Shown here one piece after another: positions 1 to 9,347 of a stretch of DNA of 55,791 bases. The DNA is from an uncultured Gammaproteobacteria bacterium (GTDB taxonomy: Bacteria > Pseudomonadota > Gammaproteobacteria > Pseudomonadales > Azotimanducaceae), in contig CAJWNY010000008.1 in assembly GCA_913043815.1 (NCBI GenBank), positions 1 through 55,791 of the forward strand. The letters run 5' to 3'. Positions within the stretch are counted from its first letter, which is position 1. Each line of letters begins with the position of its first letter. The position numbers were made by a program, and so were the translations under genes. The notes beneath the pieces were generated by a model, which saw only the letters and a program-made list of their open reading frames with translations, made no database searches and had not been told where the DNA came from.

Positions 1-205
1 AATTAGTGCAGAGTGCGCGATGTAGTAGGTTTGCCGATATCGTAGTGATCGGATATTTCTGTCTTCATTCCGTTAAAATTCATCCGCACGAAAAACCAAG
101 CTAAGGGCAGGAAGAAAGGACGGTGGAGGGAAGTGCCCGACGAAATGTGCGACTGAGTATTTCAGTCTCGTTCAGATTAATAAAACGACAAATGAGTAAA
201 CAAAT

Positions 206-439
206 ATGACAGCCAAAGATCCACTAGGCGCCTTGTTCGAAATACTGAGCAGCCAAATGCCTCAGGCCTCACTAGTGCACGTAAAAGAAAAGGTTAACAA
301 ATTATTCAGCCATCTAGAGTTAGTGCCGAAAGAGGATTTCGAGGCACATCGTGATGTTGTGGAGACGCTAAAACAGCAAGTCGAAAATTTAGAGCAGCGA
401 CTAAAAGCTCTTGAACAATCAAGCTCTATAAGCCCGTAA
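206..439 (+). CDS. ubiK: UbiK family ubiquinone biosynthesis accessory factor
   Basis: A 77-residue protein of the BMFP/YqiC (UbiK) family, the small coiled-coil factor that associates with UbiJ and the Ubi complex in aerobic ubiquinone synthesis. The diagnostic block is LVPKEDFE near residues 39-46, followed by a heptad-rich helix (about 48-72) rich in Leu, Glu and Gln, which matches the trimeric coiled coil of the family. The N-terminal amphipathic helix is present, and the length is close to the usual 80-100 residues. The ATG is the only sensible start. It stands alone; the 205 bases before it hold no recognisable gene and presumably carry its promoter. Family identity is fairly sure; the role is from family knowledge. 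Confidence 0.85.
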   Translation: MTAKDPLGALFEILSSQMPQASLVHVKEKVNKLFSHLELVPKEDFEAHRDVVETLKQQVENLEQRLKALEQSSSISP

Positions 440-989
440 TTGCAATGAACACCGTGGGCCCCATATTCAGCTGCATTCCAATCGGCTTTAATGCGCTTTG
501 CATTTCTGATAAAAGTCATCTCGGTTCAAAATTCCAATAGACAACTATTGTCTGACTTGGCGAATGCGCAGTAGAAGAGGCAAAAACAATCGATGTGTCT
601 CTAGCAAAGCCCGACTTAGCGAATGCTGCTAACTAGGGACAGCTTTATTTGAGTCGTGCTAGCGTCTTTAAATGAGGGGGAACAGTCTTCTCGACCGACT
701 TGATTCTATTAATTGCCGATCCTCCATTGCGAGGAGTCAACATCCGCGACCACATGGAATGTATGACACGTATATCTTCCAGTTTTTCTTGAAAACAACC
801 AATGAGCAGTTTTATCTATCAGCCAAGAGGCGGTACAAAATCTAGCGCGCTACTTGGAATATGGTAGATTTGGATTGGCGGAGGACCATCAGTAAAGTCA
901 ACTTTTCGGAGGCACTAGGTTTTAGGTGCATCGATTGCAAGGGTGAAAGTAACTAACTGCTTTTACCTATTCCCCGTGAAAGCAAAAAA
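440..989. other. Intergenic stretch, no gene recognised
   Basis: No convincing coding frame on either strand. A 14-base imperfect direct repeat (GACTTGGCGAATGC at 554-567 and GACTTAGCGAATGC at 613-626, one mismatch) is the only repeat seen; its meaning is unknown. The right end borders the possible FNR-type promoter at 990. Confidence 0.5.
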
Positions 990-1030
990 TTGATCTAAGT
1001 CAATGTCGGTGTTAGGTCGGCAAATATAAA
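990..1030 (+). promoter_or_regulatory. Possible FNR/Anr-type promoter
   Basis: TTGATCTAAGTCAA at 990-1003 matches the FNR/Anr consensus TTGAT-N4-ATCAA at nine of ten specified positions. A -10-like TATAAA lies at 1025-1030. If transcription starts near 1038, the box is centred at about -41.5, the classical class II activator position. No protein gene follows on this strand before the terminator at 1076-1098. The sequence match is seen; activity is inferred. Confidence 0.4.
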
Positions 1031-1037
1031 GAATGTT

Positions 1038-1100
1038 GAATGCCAACACGCATCATAGTAATCGATTACAGAAGAAAGGTTCCCTTAGGAACCCTTTTCG
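1038..1100 (+). ncRNA. Candidate small RNA of about 60 nt
   Basis: This is the span between the predicted start of the FNR-like promoter and the hairpin terminator at 1076-1098. It contains no start codon with a ribosome site. A short 5-bp stem (TGTTG at 1034-1038 with CAACA at 1044-1048) sits at its 5' end. It would be analogous in arrangement, not in sequence, to oxygen-regulated small RNAs such as FnrS. The terminator U-tract is short (CTTTT), which lowers confidence. Confidence 0.25.
1076..1098. terminator. Bidirectional intrinsic terminator
   Basis: GGTTCC (1078-1083) pairs with GGAACC (1088-1093) around a 4-nt loop, flanked by AAA on the left and CTTTT on the right, so it can work in both directions. 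On the minus strand it lies about 35 bases past the stop of the porin gene and is probably its terminator. On the plus strand it could end the candidate small RNA. Confidence 0.55.
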
Positions 1101-1132
1101 CGTAACGCGTAAGCACTATAGAGCTTGCGAGA

Positions 1133-1762
1133 TTAGAAGCTTTTACCAATAGACAAAGTAATTCCCTCACCGTCTGCATTATCGGTACCTTCTAACTCAT
1201 CACTTGGGAAAATCAGCGCTACGCCCAGATCAATCTCTGAAACTGACGTGGCGTAACCCACTTCAAAATAGTCGCCGTCGAACTCATCACCGAAGGAACC
1301 ATAAAGACCATAGAACCCAGCTCCTAAGTCTATAGATACTTCGAGAAAATCGTAATCTGTGCCGCCATCTCCTTCCCATTCGCCAATAGAGTAACCGATG
1401 CTCAAGGGGCCATAACCGGCGCTTAAGTTCACTTCTTCATAAGTTTCGTCGAAACCGCCTGTGTAGTAATACCCAGTAAAGCCAACGCCATAGTTAAGAT
1501 CACCTATCTCGCCGCCATATCCTAGATAACCATCAACTTCTAATCCGTCGCCGACATCAGCCGTCCATGCACCAACATAGAAACCATTTTGCTCATAATC
1601 GACTCCAGCACTTGCAGAAGCGTTTTTTTGGTAGATACCTCTGTAATAGTATTCGGAAACAAATCCGACGTTATAAGAAACGTCTGCGTTTGTAACTGAT
1701 GACGTCAAAAACGAACCCGAAACGAGCGCGCTGACGGATAAGATTTTTGCTAATGTTTTCAT
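1133..1762 (-). CDS. TorF-family putative outer-membrane porin
   Basis: A 209-residue exported protein with a clear signal peptide (MKTLAKILSVSALVSG, cleavage likely after a small residue near 25) and a body of alternating aromatic and Gly/Asp-rich strands ending in Phe, typical of an outer-membrane beta-barrel. The pattern NVGFVSEYYYRGI just after the signal and the length fit the Gcw_chp/TorF putative porin family of marine gammaproteobacteria. The frame is open for 59 codons further upstream, but the ATG at 1762 has a good GGAGAG ribosome site and begins the signal peptide. It is a single gene, probably ended by the hairpin at 1076-1098. The substrate is unknown. Confidence 0.75.
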   Translation of the reverse strand: MKTLAKILSVSALVSGSFLTSSVTNADVSYNVGFVSEYYYRGIYQKNASASAGVDYEQNGFYVGAWTADVGDGLEVDGYLGYGGEIGDLNYGVGFTGYYYTGGFDETYEEVNLSAGYGPLSIGYSIGEWEGDGGTDYDFLEVSIDLGAGFYGLYGSFGDEFDGDYFEVGYATSVSEIDLGVALIFPSDELEGTDNADGEGITLSIGKSF

Positions 1763-2246
1763 GGTCTCTCCAGACTTATTAAATTCATGGATTTTAATTT
1801 GCTCTCTTAGAGAACTAATGTGGTGAAGACAAATGCAATATGAAGACCAACTTTCCAAAAGATTTACTCGAAAGGAGAAAGGCCCAGCGCAGCAAGCTTT
1901 TCTAAGGCATATTAGAAATTGTATTTGATCTACATACAACTCGGGCCAAAAACATGCCCTACATTAGTGCGTGAGTAACAGGATGAACTGACTTGCTGCA
2001 CGGCTTCTGTGCGACAAACTTGCAAAAAGCATTGGTAGAGTAAACCAGGCTTCGCCTCATGCTGAACGTGAAAACCTAGATATATAATCCTATTTCAAAC
2101 GAATTCGTTAAGGCCTCACTCGATCTCCATAGTCCTAATAGATGACCCAGGCTTGTGCAACACGCATCAGCTTGCTTCAAGCTAAGCTAAACCTTTCGAG
2201 TCAATTCAGGACTATCCACATTAATTTTTCAGCGTTCTGATAAATT
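1763..2246. other. Intergenic stretch, no gene recognised
   Basis: Holds the promoter region of the porin on the minus strand and the 3' end of the cupredoxin unit. No coding frame, RNA gene or strong hairpin was recognised. CTATCCACA at 2213-2221 is one base from a DnaA box but stands alone. Confidence 0.45.
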
Positions 2247-2840
2247 TTAGAGTTGGGTTAAATACTGTTCTAACCGTTGTTGATTCATAACGAAAGAGCC
2301 CTTCATTTCTCCGGCGGCCGATTCTATTTCTTTCATATTCAGGGCTTCACCTACCTGAATAACGCCCACCATTGCCATAACAACATGGGGATCGCACTGG
2401 TAGACGTAGACTCCCTCTGTATCCAAGGTGACGCTAATATCTTTACTCAGATCTCCAGCCCAAGCAGCAGCACCATCAGGAATCATTCCTTCAATCGACG
2501 CAGAGTTATGAGCAAGGTCTATGGCCTTGAAGTGAATCGTATCACCAACAGATACCTTGATTGCTGCAGGCTCAAATATCATTGACCCTCCTGGACCAGA
2601 ATTCAGCATCCTTACTTCATGCTCATTTCCAGTAGATAGCGAAATTTTTGGTAGCTGAGCGGTCGTCGTATCGGGCATTGGAGTAGTCATTGCCGTTTCT
2701 GTTTTTTCTAACCGAGCTAGCTTCCCATGAGGAGCTAATCGCACGCTAATTTCATCGTCAGTGCCTGGTGGTATCGCTGAAGCAGCAGCTCCAAAAATTA
2801 CGAGGGCAGTTAACATCAAGCTGGAAAAGATCAGTCTCAA
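2247..2840 (-). CDS. Pseudoazurin-like periplasmic cupredoxin
   Basis: A 197-residue exported type-1 blue copper protein. A signal peptide covers about 1-22 (ending AAASA). After a Thr/Pro/Met linker (about 45-65) the plastocyanin-like domain follows, with copper ligands His111, Cys149, His152 and Met157; the 38-residue gap from His to Cys and the C-x2-H-x4-M spacing equal those of pseudoazurin. A C-terminal extension of about 30 residues follows the domain. The start is TTG (2840), supported by AGGAG about 9 bases upstream; the next Met would remove half the signal. It is likely a soluble electron carrier. No nitrite or nitrous oxide reductase is in the window, so its partner could be the cytochrome oxidase or an enzyme elsewhere. 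Confidence 0.8.
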   Translation of the reverse strand: MRLIFSSLMLTALVIFGAAASAIPPGTDDEISVRLAPHGKLARLEKTETAMTTPMPDTTTAQLPKISLSTGNEHEVRMLNSGPGGSMIFEPAAIKVSVGDTIHFKAIDLAHNSASIEGMIPDGAAAWAGDLSKDISVTLDTEGVYVYQCDPHVVMAMVGVIQVGEALNMKEIESAAGEMKGSFVMNQQRLEQYLTQL

Positions 2841-2909
2841 GGGAAGTCTCCTAATTACTTTTTAAATTATTTAAGGATCTGAAGTGTTTGGGCGGCGCAT
2901 AGTGTATCT

Positions 2910-4079
2910 CTATGGCCGCGTCGCGTCGAACAACTCCCGGCCAATCAGCATGCGGCGGATTTCACTTGTCCCCGCTCCAATTTCATAGAGCTTCGCATCG
3001 CGCAGCAATCTTGCTGCAGGGTAGTCGTTAATATAACCGTTGCCGCCTAGAGCCTGCACCGCCTGCAATGCATGCTGAGTAGCCTTTTCCGCCGCGAACA
3101 AAATACAGCCAGCGGCATCAAAACGTGTGGTACGTTGATCGTCGCAAGCAACTGCAACAGAGTACACATAGGATCTGGCCGCATTCATTTCCGTATACAT
3201 ATCGGCAACTTTGCCCTGCATCAGCTGAAACTCGCCAATAGATTGGCCAAATTGCTTGCGTTCATGCATATAAGGCATAACAACATCCAAGCAACCTCGC
3301 ATGATACCTAGCGGGCCGCCAGCAAGAACTACGCGCTCATAATCCAAACCACTCATCAAAATACCCACACCTTGTCCTACATTGCCAAGCACTTGAGTTT
3401 TTGGTACCCGGCAGTCATCGAATATGAGTTCTGCGGTGTCCGACCCGCGCATGCCCATTTTGTCGAGCTTGGCACCCGTACTAAAACCTTGCATAGACTT
3501 TTCAATAAGAAAGGCGGTTATACCTTTTGAACCGGCGTCGGGATTGACCGAGGCATAAACTACCAACACATCGGCGCCGGGACCGTTGGTTATCCACATT
3601 TTACTACCATTCAAGATATATTCGTCACCATCTTCTACCGCGCGCAACCCCAAACTTACAACATCGGAACCCGAGCTATGCTCGCTCATGGCCAGCGCAC
3701 CGAGAAATTCTCCTGAAACCAATTTAGGAAGATAAGCATTTTTTTGTGCATCACTACCAAAACGAGAAATTTGGTTTACGCAAAGATTTGAGTGGGCGCC
3801 GTAAGAAAGGCCCACAGATGCAGAAGCTCTACTAATTTCTTCCATAACAACAGTATGAGCGAGGTAACCCATGTCAACCCCGCCGTAAGCCGGATCTACA
3901 GTCATACCCAATACACCAAGGTCTCCAAACTTGGTCCAGAGATCTCTTGGAAATTCGTTGTCTTTGTCAATTTGCGCTGCTCGAGGCGCTAACTCTTTGG
4001 CACAGAACTGCGCAACGCTATCGCGCAGTTGTTGCACTGTTTCACCAAAGCCGAAGTCAAAATCAGGCAATGCAGTCAT
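2910..4079 (-). CDS. ivd: Isovaleryl-CoA dehydrogenase
   Basis: A 389-residue FAD acyl-CoA dehydrogenase. It oxidises isovaleryl-CoA to 3-methylcrotonyl-CoA in leucine degradation, passing electrons to ETF. The N-terminal helical domain is followed by the FAD signatures ([20 protein letters not shown]) and a C-terminal helical domain ending [18 protein letters not shown]. Glu248 in [16 protein letters not shown] is the catalytic base, and its position in that helix is characteristic of the isovaleryl branch. The ATG at 4079 is preceded by GAGGGAGG; the frame can extend to a TTG at 4097, but that would overlap the ribosome site. The methylcrotonyl-CoA carboxylase genes that often accompany it are not here. 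Confidence 0.88.
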   Translation of the reverse strand: MTALPDFDFGFGETVQQLRDSVAQFCAKELAPRAAQIDKDNEFPRDLWTKFGDLGVLGMTVDPAYGGVDMGYLAHTVVMEEISRASASVGLSYGAHSNLCVNQISRFGSDAQKNAYLPKLVSGEFLGALAMSEHSSGSDVVSLGLRAVEDGDEYILNGSKMWITNGPGADVLVVYASVNPDAGSKGITAFLIEKSMQGFSTGAKLDKMGMRGSDTAELIFDDCRVPKTQVLGNVGQGVGILMSGLDYERVVLAGGPLGIMRGCLDVVMPYMHERKQFGQSIGEFQLMQGKVADMYTEMNAARSYVYSVAVACDDQRTTRFDAAGCILFAAEKATQHALQAVQALGGNGYINDYPAARLLRDAKLYEIGAGTSEIRRMLIGRELFDATRP

Positions 4080-4282
4080 GAAAAACCTCCCTCTCAAATA
4101 GTCGAGAATTCTAACGCAACCGAGGCATCAATGACTCTATTTGGGTTCAATTACTCTAGAAAATGTCTTCGACAAACGCGAAAACCTCAAAATATTTGGC
4201 GCGACATAATGCTCAAAAGCCCTGCGCAGCGGCGGCTTAAGCATTACAATAAAAATCTCAGATAATAGGAAGCAGGACAGTT

Positions 4283-4909
4283 ATGGCTGGAAATTTGGAC
4301 AGTTTGTTGGATAACAACAAGGCTTGGGCAAAGCGCGTATCTGAAGAAGACCCAGAATTTTTTGCTCGGCTGGCCAAACAACAACAGCCAGAATATCTAT
4401 GGATAGGTTGTTCCGACAGCAGAGTCCCCGCCAACCAGATCAGCGGACTGCTACCTGGAGAGGTTTTTGTGCATCGCAATGTGGGCAATATTGTTATGCA
4501 TACCGACTTAAACTGCGTCAGTGTTATTGAATATGCGGTTAAAGTTTTAAAGGTACGGCACATTATTGTTTGCGGCCATTACCAGTGCGGCGGAGTTAAA
4601 GCCGCAATAGAGGGCAACGCAGAGGGCAATGTGCAACAATGGCTTACAGGTATAAGGGCGCTTTGGAATAACCACAAAGAGCGTCTGCAAACTTTAACTT
4701 CCGAGCAGGCATTGGCGCAATTATGTGAGCTCAATGTGGCGCACCAAATGACCAGCGTGTGTAAGATCGATGTTGTTCAAGAGGCATGGAATAGGGGACA
4801 ACCGCTCAGCATTCACGGCTGGATCTATGCGATCGAAGACGGCTTACTTAAAGATTTGGGCACCAGTATTAGCGACCGGTCGGAATATGCTCGGCTAATA
4901 GAAGCTTGA
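4283..4909 (+). CDS. can: Beta-class carbonic anhydrase
   Basis: A 208-residue cytoplasmic beta carbonic anhydrase interconverting CO2 and bicarbonate. The zinc ligands are Cys43, His99 and Cys102, with the Asp45-Arg47 dyad in GCSDSRVP and the second motif GHYQCGGVKAA. Length and the C-terminal IHGWIYAIEDGLLKDLG block match E. coli Can. The start has an AGGA site about 6 bases upstream. It is divergent from ivd; the 203 bases between them must contain both promoters. It is monocistronic, followed by about 245 bases without a gene. Confidence 0.92.
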   Translation: MAGNLDSLLDNNKAWAKRVSEEDPEFFARLAKQQQPEYLWIGCSDSRVPANQISGLLPGEVFVHRNVGNIVMHTDLNCVSVIEYAVKVLKVRHIIVCGHYQCGGVKAAIEGNAEGNVQQWLTGIRALWNNHKERLQTLTSEQALAQLCELNVAHQMTSVCKIDVVQEAWNRGQPLSIHGWIYAIEDGLLKDLGTSISDRSEYARLIEA

Positions 4910-5155
4910 TCTGGAGGTGGCGCCAAACCTAAGTTCACCGCTCGTTGAAAATAGGCGCCAGTGATGGCATCGAACAGCTTTAGCCCCTACTTGCCAAGTG
5001 TCTACCCTTGCTGCCACAGCGGCCAGGCACTGAGTAGGAGATAACTGACAACACAGGCCTAAACCTCGCAGATCACCAGAGACAGAATTCGAAAAGTCGC
5101 TGTAGTAGTCAGCAAATAGGAAAAGTAAACTTCGACCCTCCACGCAAGCTAATGG

Positions 5156-6574
5156 TTAAACCAGACCACTATGTTTCGCCCATGCCTGTGTTTTAGCTAA
5201 GCCAACCGCGAATTTATCCACCATTTCGTGAACCTGGGCTTCGGAGATAATCAGGGGTGGGCAAAAAGCGACAGCGTCACCAAGGTTCCGCAAAATCACC
5301 CCGGCGTCCTGACAAGCCGACGAGCAAAAAACGCCAATACCGTCAGACGCTTGGAATGGCACACGCGGCTGGGTTTGTTTCACTAACTCAACGGCAGCAA
5401 TCAGCCCGGCTCCTCGCACTTCACCAACCAACGGCTGCCCTATAAATTGTTGCATGCGCGTCTGGAATATTTCACCCATCTTGCGCGCATGTTCGAACAA
5501 ATTGGTTTCTTGCATAATCTCAAGGTTACGCAGTGCTACGGCTGCACAAACTGGATGCCCTGAATAGGTAAAGCCGTGGCCAAAGTTTCCAAGCTCGTCA
5601 GATTTAGCCGCAAACGCTTCATACATAAATTCCGGAATAAGCACTGCGCTGATCGGCAAATATGCTGAAGACAATGCTTTCGCAAGGCTCATTGTAGTCG
5701 GCTTAATGCCAAAGGTTTCGGCGCCAAACGCATTTCCAGTACGGCCGAAGCCGCAAATAACCTCATCGTCGATGAAAAAAATATCGTACTTTTCTAAGAC
5801 TGCCTGAATCTTCAGATAATAATTTTCTGGCGGTACAATAACTCCGCCTGCGCCTAATATCGGTTCGGCTATGAAAGCAGCTACGGTTTCTGGTCCTTCA
5901 TGAAGAATCATCTGCTCTAAGTCATTAGTGACCCGCTCGACGAATGCAGCCTCACTTTCATCTTCACGACCTTCGCTATAATAGTGGGGGCTGGTTGTGT
6001 GCAAAACGCCTGCAATCGGCAGATCAAATGCGTTGTGGAACGCCGGCAAACCGGTTAGCGAGCCGCTGGCTACAGTAACCCCGTGATAGCCACGTTTGCG
6101 GCTGATAATCTTTTTCTTCTCCGGCCGTCCAACTGCGTTGTTGTAATACCAAATGAGCTTCATCTGGGTATCATTTGCATCACTGCCAGAAGATCCAAAA
6201 AATACTCGCCCGGCGTCGAAGGGCACCATAGCTTTCAATTTTTCTGCTAGTAAAACGGAGGGCTCATTCGTCCGTCCTGCGAATAGCTGAGAGTAGCTCA
6301 TTTTACGAATTTGCTGGGCCGCAACATCTGCTAACTCTTCGTTGCCATAGCCAATGGCCGTACACCAGAGACCCGCCATGCCTTCTAAATACTGATTACC
6401 CTGATTGTCCCAAATATACACACCCTCAGCGCGCTCGTGAACCTTAGGGCCCAACTCGCCATGCTGTTTCAAATTAGTCGAGGGGTGAAGTAGATGCTGG
6501 AGATCTTTTCCTTCAATTGAGTCTTTCGAAAATTCGTTATGAAAGGCCAAGCCTGATTGTTTTGTCGGTCGCAT
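5156..6574 (-). CDS. Class III (omega) aminotransferase, PLP-dependent
   Basis: A 472-residue fold-type I aminotransferase. The PLP lysine is Lys299 in SLAKALSSAYLPISA, and Asp270 of FIDDEVICGFGRTG binds the pyridine nitrogen. GSSGSDAND (128-135) binds the phosphate and HGFTYSGHP lies in the C-terminal half. The sequence style is that of omega-transaminases acting on terminal amines such as beta-alanine, taurine or putrescine with pyruvate as acceptor; the donor cannot be fixed from sequence. The start ATG has AAGGTAGA upstream. It lies 55 bases upstream of nothing transcribed with it except possibly the SDR, which precedes it on the same strand (gap 54 bases), so the two may form a small catabolic unit. 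Confidence 0.85.
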   Translation of the reverse strand: MRPTKQSGLAFHNEFSKDSIEGKDLQHLLHPSTNLKQHGELGPKVHERAEGVYIWDNQGNQYLEGMAGLWCTAIGYGNEELADVAAQQIRKMSYSQLFAGRTNEPSVLLAEKLKAMVPFDAGRVFFGSSGSDANDTQMKLIWYYNNAVGRPEKKKIISRKRGYHGVTVASGSLTGLPAFHNAFDLPIAGVLHTTSPHYYSEGREDESEAAFVERVTNDLEQMILHEGPETVAAFIAEPILGAGGVIVPPENYYLKIQAVLEKYDIFFIDDEVICGFGRTGNAFGAETFGIKPTTMSLAKALSSAYLPISAVLIPEFMYEAFAAKSDELGNFGHGFTYSGHPVCAAVALRNLEIMQETNLFEHARKMGEIFQTRMQQFIGQPLVGEVRGAGLIAAVELVKQTQPRVPFQASDGIGVFCSSACQDAGVILRNLGDAVAFCPPLIISEAQVHEMVDKFAVGLAKTQAWAKHSGLV

Positions 6575-6628
6575 AGTATCTACCTTATGGTTATATATAC
6601 TTGTTTGCTCGGAATTACATATAAACCG

Positions 6629-7441
6629 TTAGATTAGTTCGACAGGATCTAAGCCGAACTCCTCAATGATCACATCTGCATAATCGATACGCCCGGTTAG
6701 CTCTTTTGGATCGCCATAACAAAGTCGCAAGCAAGCTTCTGCCATATGCTCTACCGGGGTTACTCGATTCTTGCTTTCCTCCGTGATCAACTTGTGGTGA
6801 ATAACACCGGGCGTGGCAACTAACCCGGGGGAAATTACATTGACGGCCACACCGTAATCATAAAGCTCAGAAGCTAAGCCGGTAGTAAATCTTTCTAACG
6901 CCGCTTTACACATGCCGTATACTGTGCCACCGCGCCCCGATACTTTTTTGTTAGGATGAAGTGCAGCATGGGATGAAATATTTAAAATCCAGCCCGAGCC
7001 ACGCTCCTGCATTTGCGGGGCAACTATTTGTGCCAGTTCAAATGGCGCCCAAACCTGGACGTCCATCATCAAGCGAAAACGTTTCTCCGGAAAATCTACA
7101 ACTGGGATGAAATAAGTAATTGCAGCGTTGTTAATCAAAATGTCGATCGCGCCGTAGGCATCCATAGTGGCGGCAGTTAGATTGGCCCGATCCTCTGCTA
7201 CTGCCAAGTCAGCTTTTACTGCCAAAGCTTCACCACCCGCAGCCTTTATATCACTGACCGTTTGATTAATGCTGCCGGGCAAAAAATGTTCACCGCTCTC
7301 GACGGTGCGAGCAGACACAACAACCTTTGCTCCTTCCATTGCGAAGCGACGCGCGAGAGCGTCACCAATACCTCTGCTAGCGCCAGTTATAACCGCGACT
7401 TTACCGGCTAAAAGACCACTTTTATTTATTGCAGCTGTCAT
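6629..7441 (-). CDS. Short-chain dehydrogenase/reductase (SDR)
   Basis: A 270-residue classical SDR. The cofactor motif TGASRGIG is at 19-26, NNAA at 104-107, catalytic Ser about 156, and YGMCK gives Tyr175 and Lys179. The segment after the second strand (about 50-75, LPGSINQTVSDIKAAGG) is longer than in simple SDRs and resembles the HSDL2/citronellol dehydrogenase-like group, suggesting a hydrophobic alcohol or acyl-CoA substrate, but this is only a resemblance. The ATG at 7441 is chosen because GAGGTGAGAG precedes it; a GTG three codons upstream lies within that ribosome site. It precedes the aminotransferase gene on the same strand. Confidence 0.8.
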   Translation of the reverse strand: MTAAINKSGLLAGKVAVITGASRGIGDALARRFAMEGAKVVVSARTVESGEHFLPGSINQTVSDIKAAGGEALAVKADLAVAEDRANLTAATMDAYGAIDILINNAAITYFIPVVDFPEKRFRLMMDVQVWAPFELAQIVAPQMQERGSGWILNISSHAALHPNKKVSGRGGTVYGMCKAALERFTTGLASELYDYGVAVNVISPGLVATPGVIHHKLITEESKNRVTPVEHMAEACLRLCYGDPKELTGRIDYADVIIEEFGLDPVELI

Positions 7442-7590
7442 CTCTCTCACCTCTTTATTCGAAAATTTTATTATTTTGCCGCTTGATATTTATTGCATTT
7501 TTTTAGACACGCACGCTGGCGCTCTCTTTCAGAATACATCACACACCCGAGCCAGACCGATGAATCTACTGTGAGTGGATCTCACCAAAT

Positions 7591-8691
7591 TTATTCCTCA
7601 ATATAGACTCTGGTCAACCGTCGACTTAAGCCTGTAAGGACTTCGAAGGTAATAGTTCGCGCTTGGGTTGCTACCTCGTCTACTGAGATCTGCGCGCCCA
7701 TCAATTCGAACCAATCGCCTTCAACCACATCAAGGTCACCTACATCTACAATAGTTGCGTCCATACTAATGCGGCCTACGATATAGCAATATTTGCCGGC
7801 AAAGTAAGCGCGTCCATTATTTGATAAAAGCCGTGGCAGGCCATCTGCGTATCCCACATTTAGTACAGCTAAACTGCTGTCTCTTGGCATTATGTGGGTA
7901 CTGCCGTAGCCAACCGGTGTACCTGCTGCTACCTGGCGAACCTGAAGGACTTGGCCAAACAGACTGGCTACGGGTTTTAGTCCCTTACTGTGTTTTGACC
8001 CAGCTGAGGAAAACGGATTACCACCATAGAGTCCGATGCCAACTCTGTCCAAATGCTCGATATCGCTGACGTGGATTTTTAATGCCTCGTTCGCTTGCAG
8101 GGTCAGAGAACCCGCCGAATTGGCGAGACTCAAGCGGAGCATAGGGTAATGCTCTCTCAAAGCGCCAAAAACGGCGTTTAGACGCTGGGACTGCAGAGCA
8201 TTAAAGCTATGCTCGAACTCGTCAGCGCGCGCAAAATGGCTGACGAGCAGATCTAGTTTGAGGTTAAGCCCGCGAATGTCATTAACAACACTCTCTACCG
8301 ACATACCTAACCGAGACATGCCGGTATCAACATGCAGTGCTGAGGGCGCTTGTGTATTGGACCAGTAGCGACACTGCTCTACTGTATTGAGAACTGGTAT
8401 CAGGTTGTAAGTAAGAAATTCTTCAATAGTTTCTTCGGTCTTCGGGCTGACGCCGGCCAGCACAAAAATTTTCGCCTCAGCTAAAACCCTACGCAGCGCT
8501 ACCCCTTCACTGACAAAAGCAACAAAATATTCCCTGCAACCTTCATCCCAAAGTTTTTTCGCAACAGCCTCAACGCCCAATCCATAGCTGTCGGCCTTAA
8601 CCACGGCCGCAAACTGAGCAGGGCTACCACGATGAAACTGAGCATAGTTGTGGGCGAGGGCACTCAGATTAATTGTCAAGCGACCGGTCAT
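7591..8691 (-). CDS. alr: Alanine racemase
   Basis: A 366-residue PLP enzyme converting L- to D-alanine for peptidoglycan. The PLP lysine is Lys32 in AVVKADSYGLG (most homologues have KANAYGHG, so two conserved positions differ), and the second base is Tyr262 in VGYGSTH. Other family blocks present are HVDTGMSRLG, LANSAGSL, RVGIGLYGG and GRISMDATIVD. Start ATG at 8691 lies 8 bases after the stop of the diheme cytochrome gene upstream, so the two are probably cotranscribed. Whether it is the biosynthetic (alr) or catabolic (dadX) enzyme cannot be decided; no dadA neighbour is present. Confidence 0.9.
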   Translation of the reverse strand: MTGRLTINLSALAHNYAQFHRGSPAQFAAVVKADSYGLGVEAVAKKLWDEGCREYFVAFVSEGVALRRVLAEAKIFVLAGVSPKTEETIEEFLTYNLIPVLNTVEQCRYWSNTQAPSALHVDTGMSRLGMSVESVVNDIRGLNLKLDLLVSHFARADEFEHSFNALQSQRLNAVFGALREHYPMLRLSLANSAGSLTLQANEALKIHVSDIEHLDRVGIGLYGGNPFSSAGSKHSKGLKPVASLFGQVLQVRQVAAGTPVGYGSTHIMPRDSSLAVLNVGYADGLPRLLSNNGRAYFAGKYCYIVGRISMDATIVDVGDLDVVEGDWFELMGAQISVDEVATQARTITFEVLTGLSRRLTRVYIEE

Positions 8692-8699
8692 AAATATCT

Positions 8700-9347
8700 T
8701 TAGTTAAGGCTATTGATGTATGCGACTACGTCATTCATCGACTCATCGGTAGGCAAAGTGGCAGTCATGGCGCGCATTTGGCGGCCGCCATGATCTGCGT
8801 TGTGATAGCCACGCTGGCCTTTCTTAAACTTTTTCAGTTGGGCAACTAAGTACCAGTCGCTTTGACCCGTTAAACGCGGTGCCGCCATTGCCTCAACACC
8901 TTCACCTTGCCCGCCATGACAAGCAGCACAGACCGAATACGCAGCCTCACCTTTAGTCGCATCTCCTTGAACAGTCGACGTGGCGGTTTTATCCGGTAGC
9001 GAAGAGACATAGGCTGCTAGATTAGCAAGGGCTTCAGGAGACTTTAATCGCGGCCCCTTCGACATTGCAGCCATCTGCATGCCTTTTTTATCGCCTGCCA
9101 CAGTGCCGCGTACGCCATTTTGAAAATGTTGCAACTGCTTGAGCGTATAAAATTCCAATTGCCCAGAAATTTTGGGCGCGCCCATAACCTGATTGCCGCT
9201 GCCATTAACACCATGGCAGGAGGTACATAATGGGTACATAGATTTTCCCGCGGCTGCGTCACCAGGAACAGTCTCCGCTAGGGCATTGACAATTTGGCCA
9301 GTTGCCAGAAGCAATCCCGCCAAACCTAAAGTTTTTAGAAACTTCAT
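8700..9347 (-). CDS. Periplasmic diheme cytochrome c (c4-like)
   Basis: A 215-residue exported diheme c-type cytochrome. A signal peptide (about 1-24, ending NALA) is followed by two tandem class I cytochrome domains with haem motifs CTSCH (Cys41, Cys44, His45) and CAACH (Cys140, Cys143, His144). Candidate axial Met residues lie in GMQMAAMS and GRQMRAMTATL. The arrangement is that of cytochrome c4 relatives, which shuttle electrons to terminal oxidases. It is the first gene of a two-gene run with alanine racemase, which has no obvious functional link. A second, more typical c4 lies at 22086-22721. Confidence 0.83.
   Translation of the reverse strand: MKFLKTLGLAGLLLATGQIVNALAETVPGDAAAGKSMYPLCTSCHGVNGSGNQVMGAPKISGQLEFYTLKQLQHFQNGVRGTVAGDKKGMQMAAMSKGPRLKSPEALANLAAYVSSLPDKTATSTVQGDATKGEAAYSVCAACHGGQGEGVEAMAAPRLTGQSDWYLVAQLKKFKKGQRGYHNADHGGRQMRAMTATLPTDESMNDVVAYINSLN

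Noticed and set aside
554-626. Two copies of GACTT-R-GCGAATGC as the start of a repeat array or CRISPR
   Set aside because: Only two imperfect 14-base copies, with no third unit or regular spacing.
1924-1939. FNR-like TTTGATCTACATACAA upstream of the porin gene
   Set aside because: The second half-site matches poorly (ATACA instead of ATCAA) and it is not at a sensible distance from the start.
3590-3598. Exact DnaA box TTATCCACA
   Set aside because: It is a single copy inside ivd, far from dnaA, and expected by chance.
4895-5143. Minus-strand 82-codon frame after the carbonic anhydrase gene
   Set aside because: Low-complexity Ser/Leu/Cys-rich translation, no ribosome site, and overlap with the end of can.
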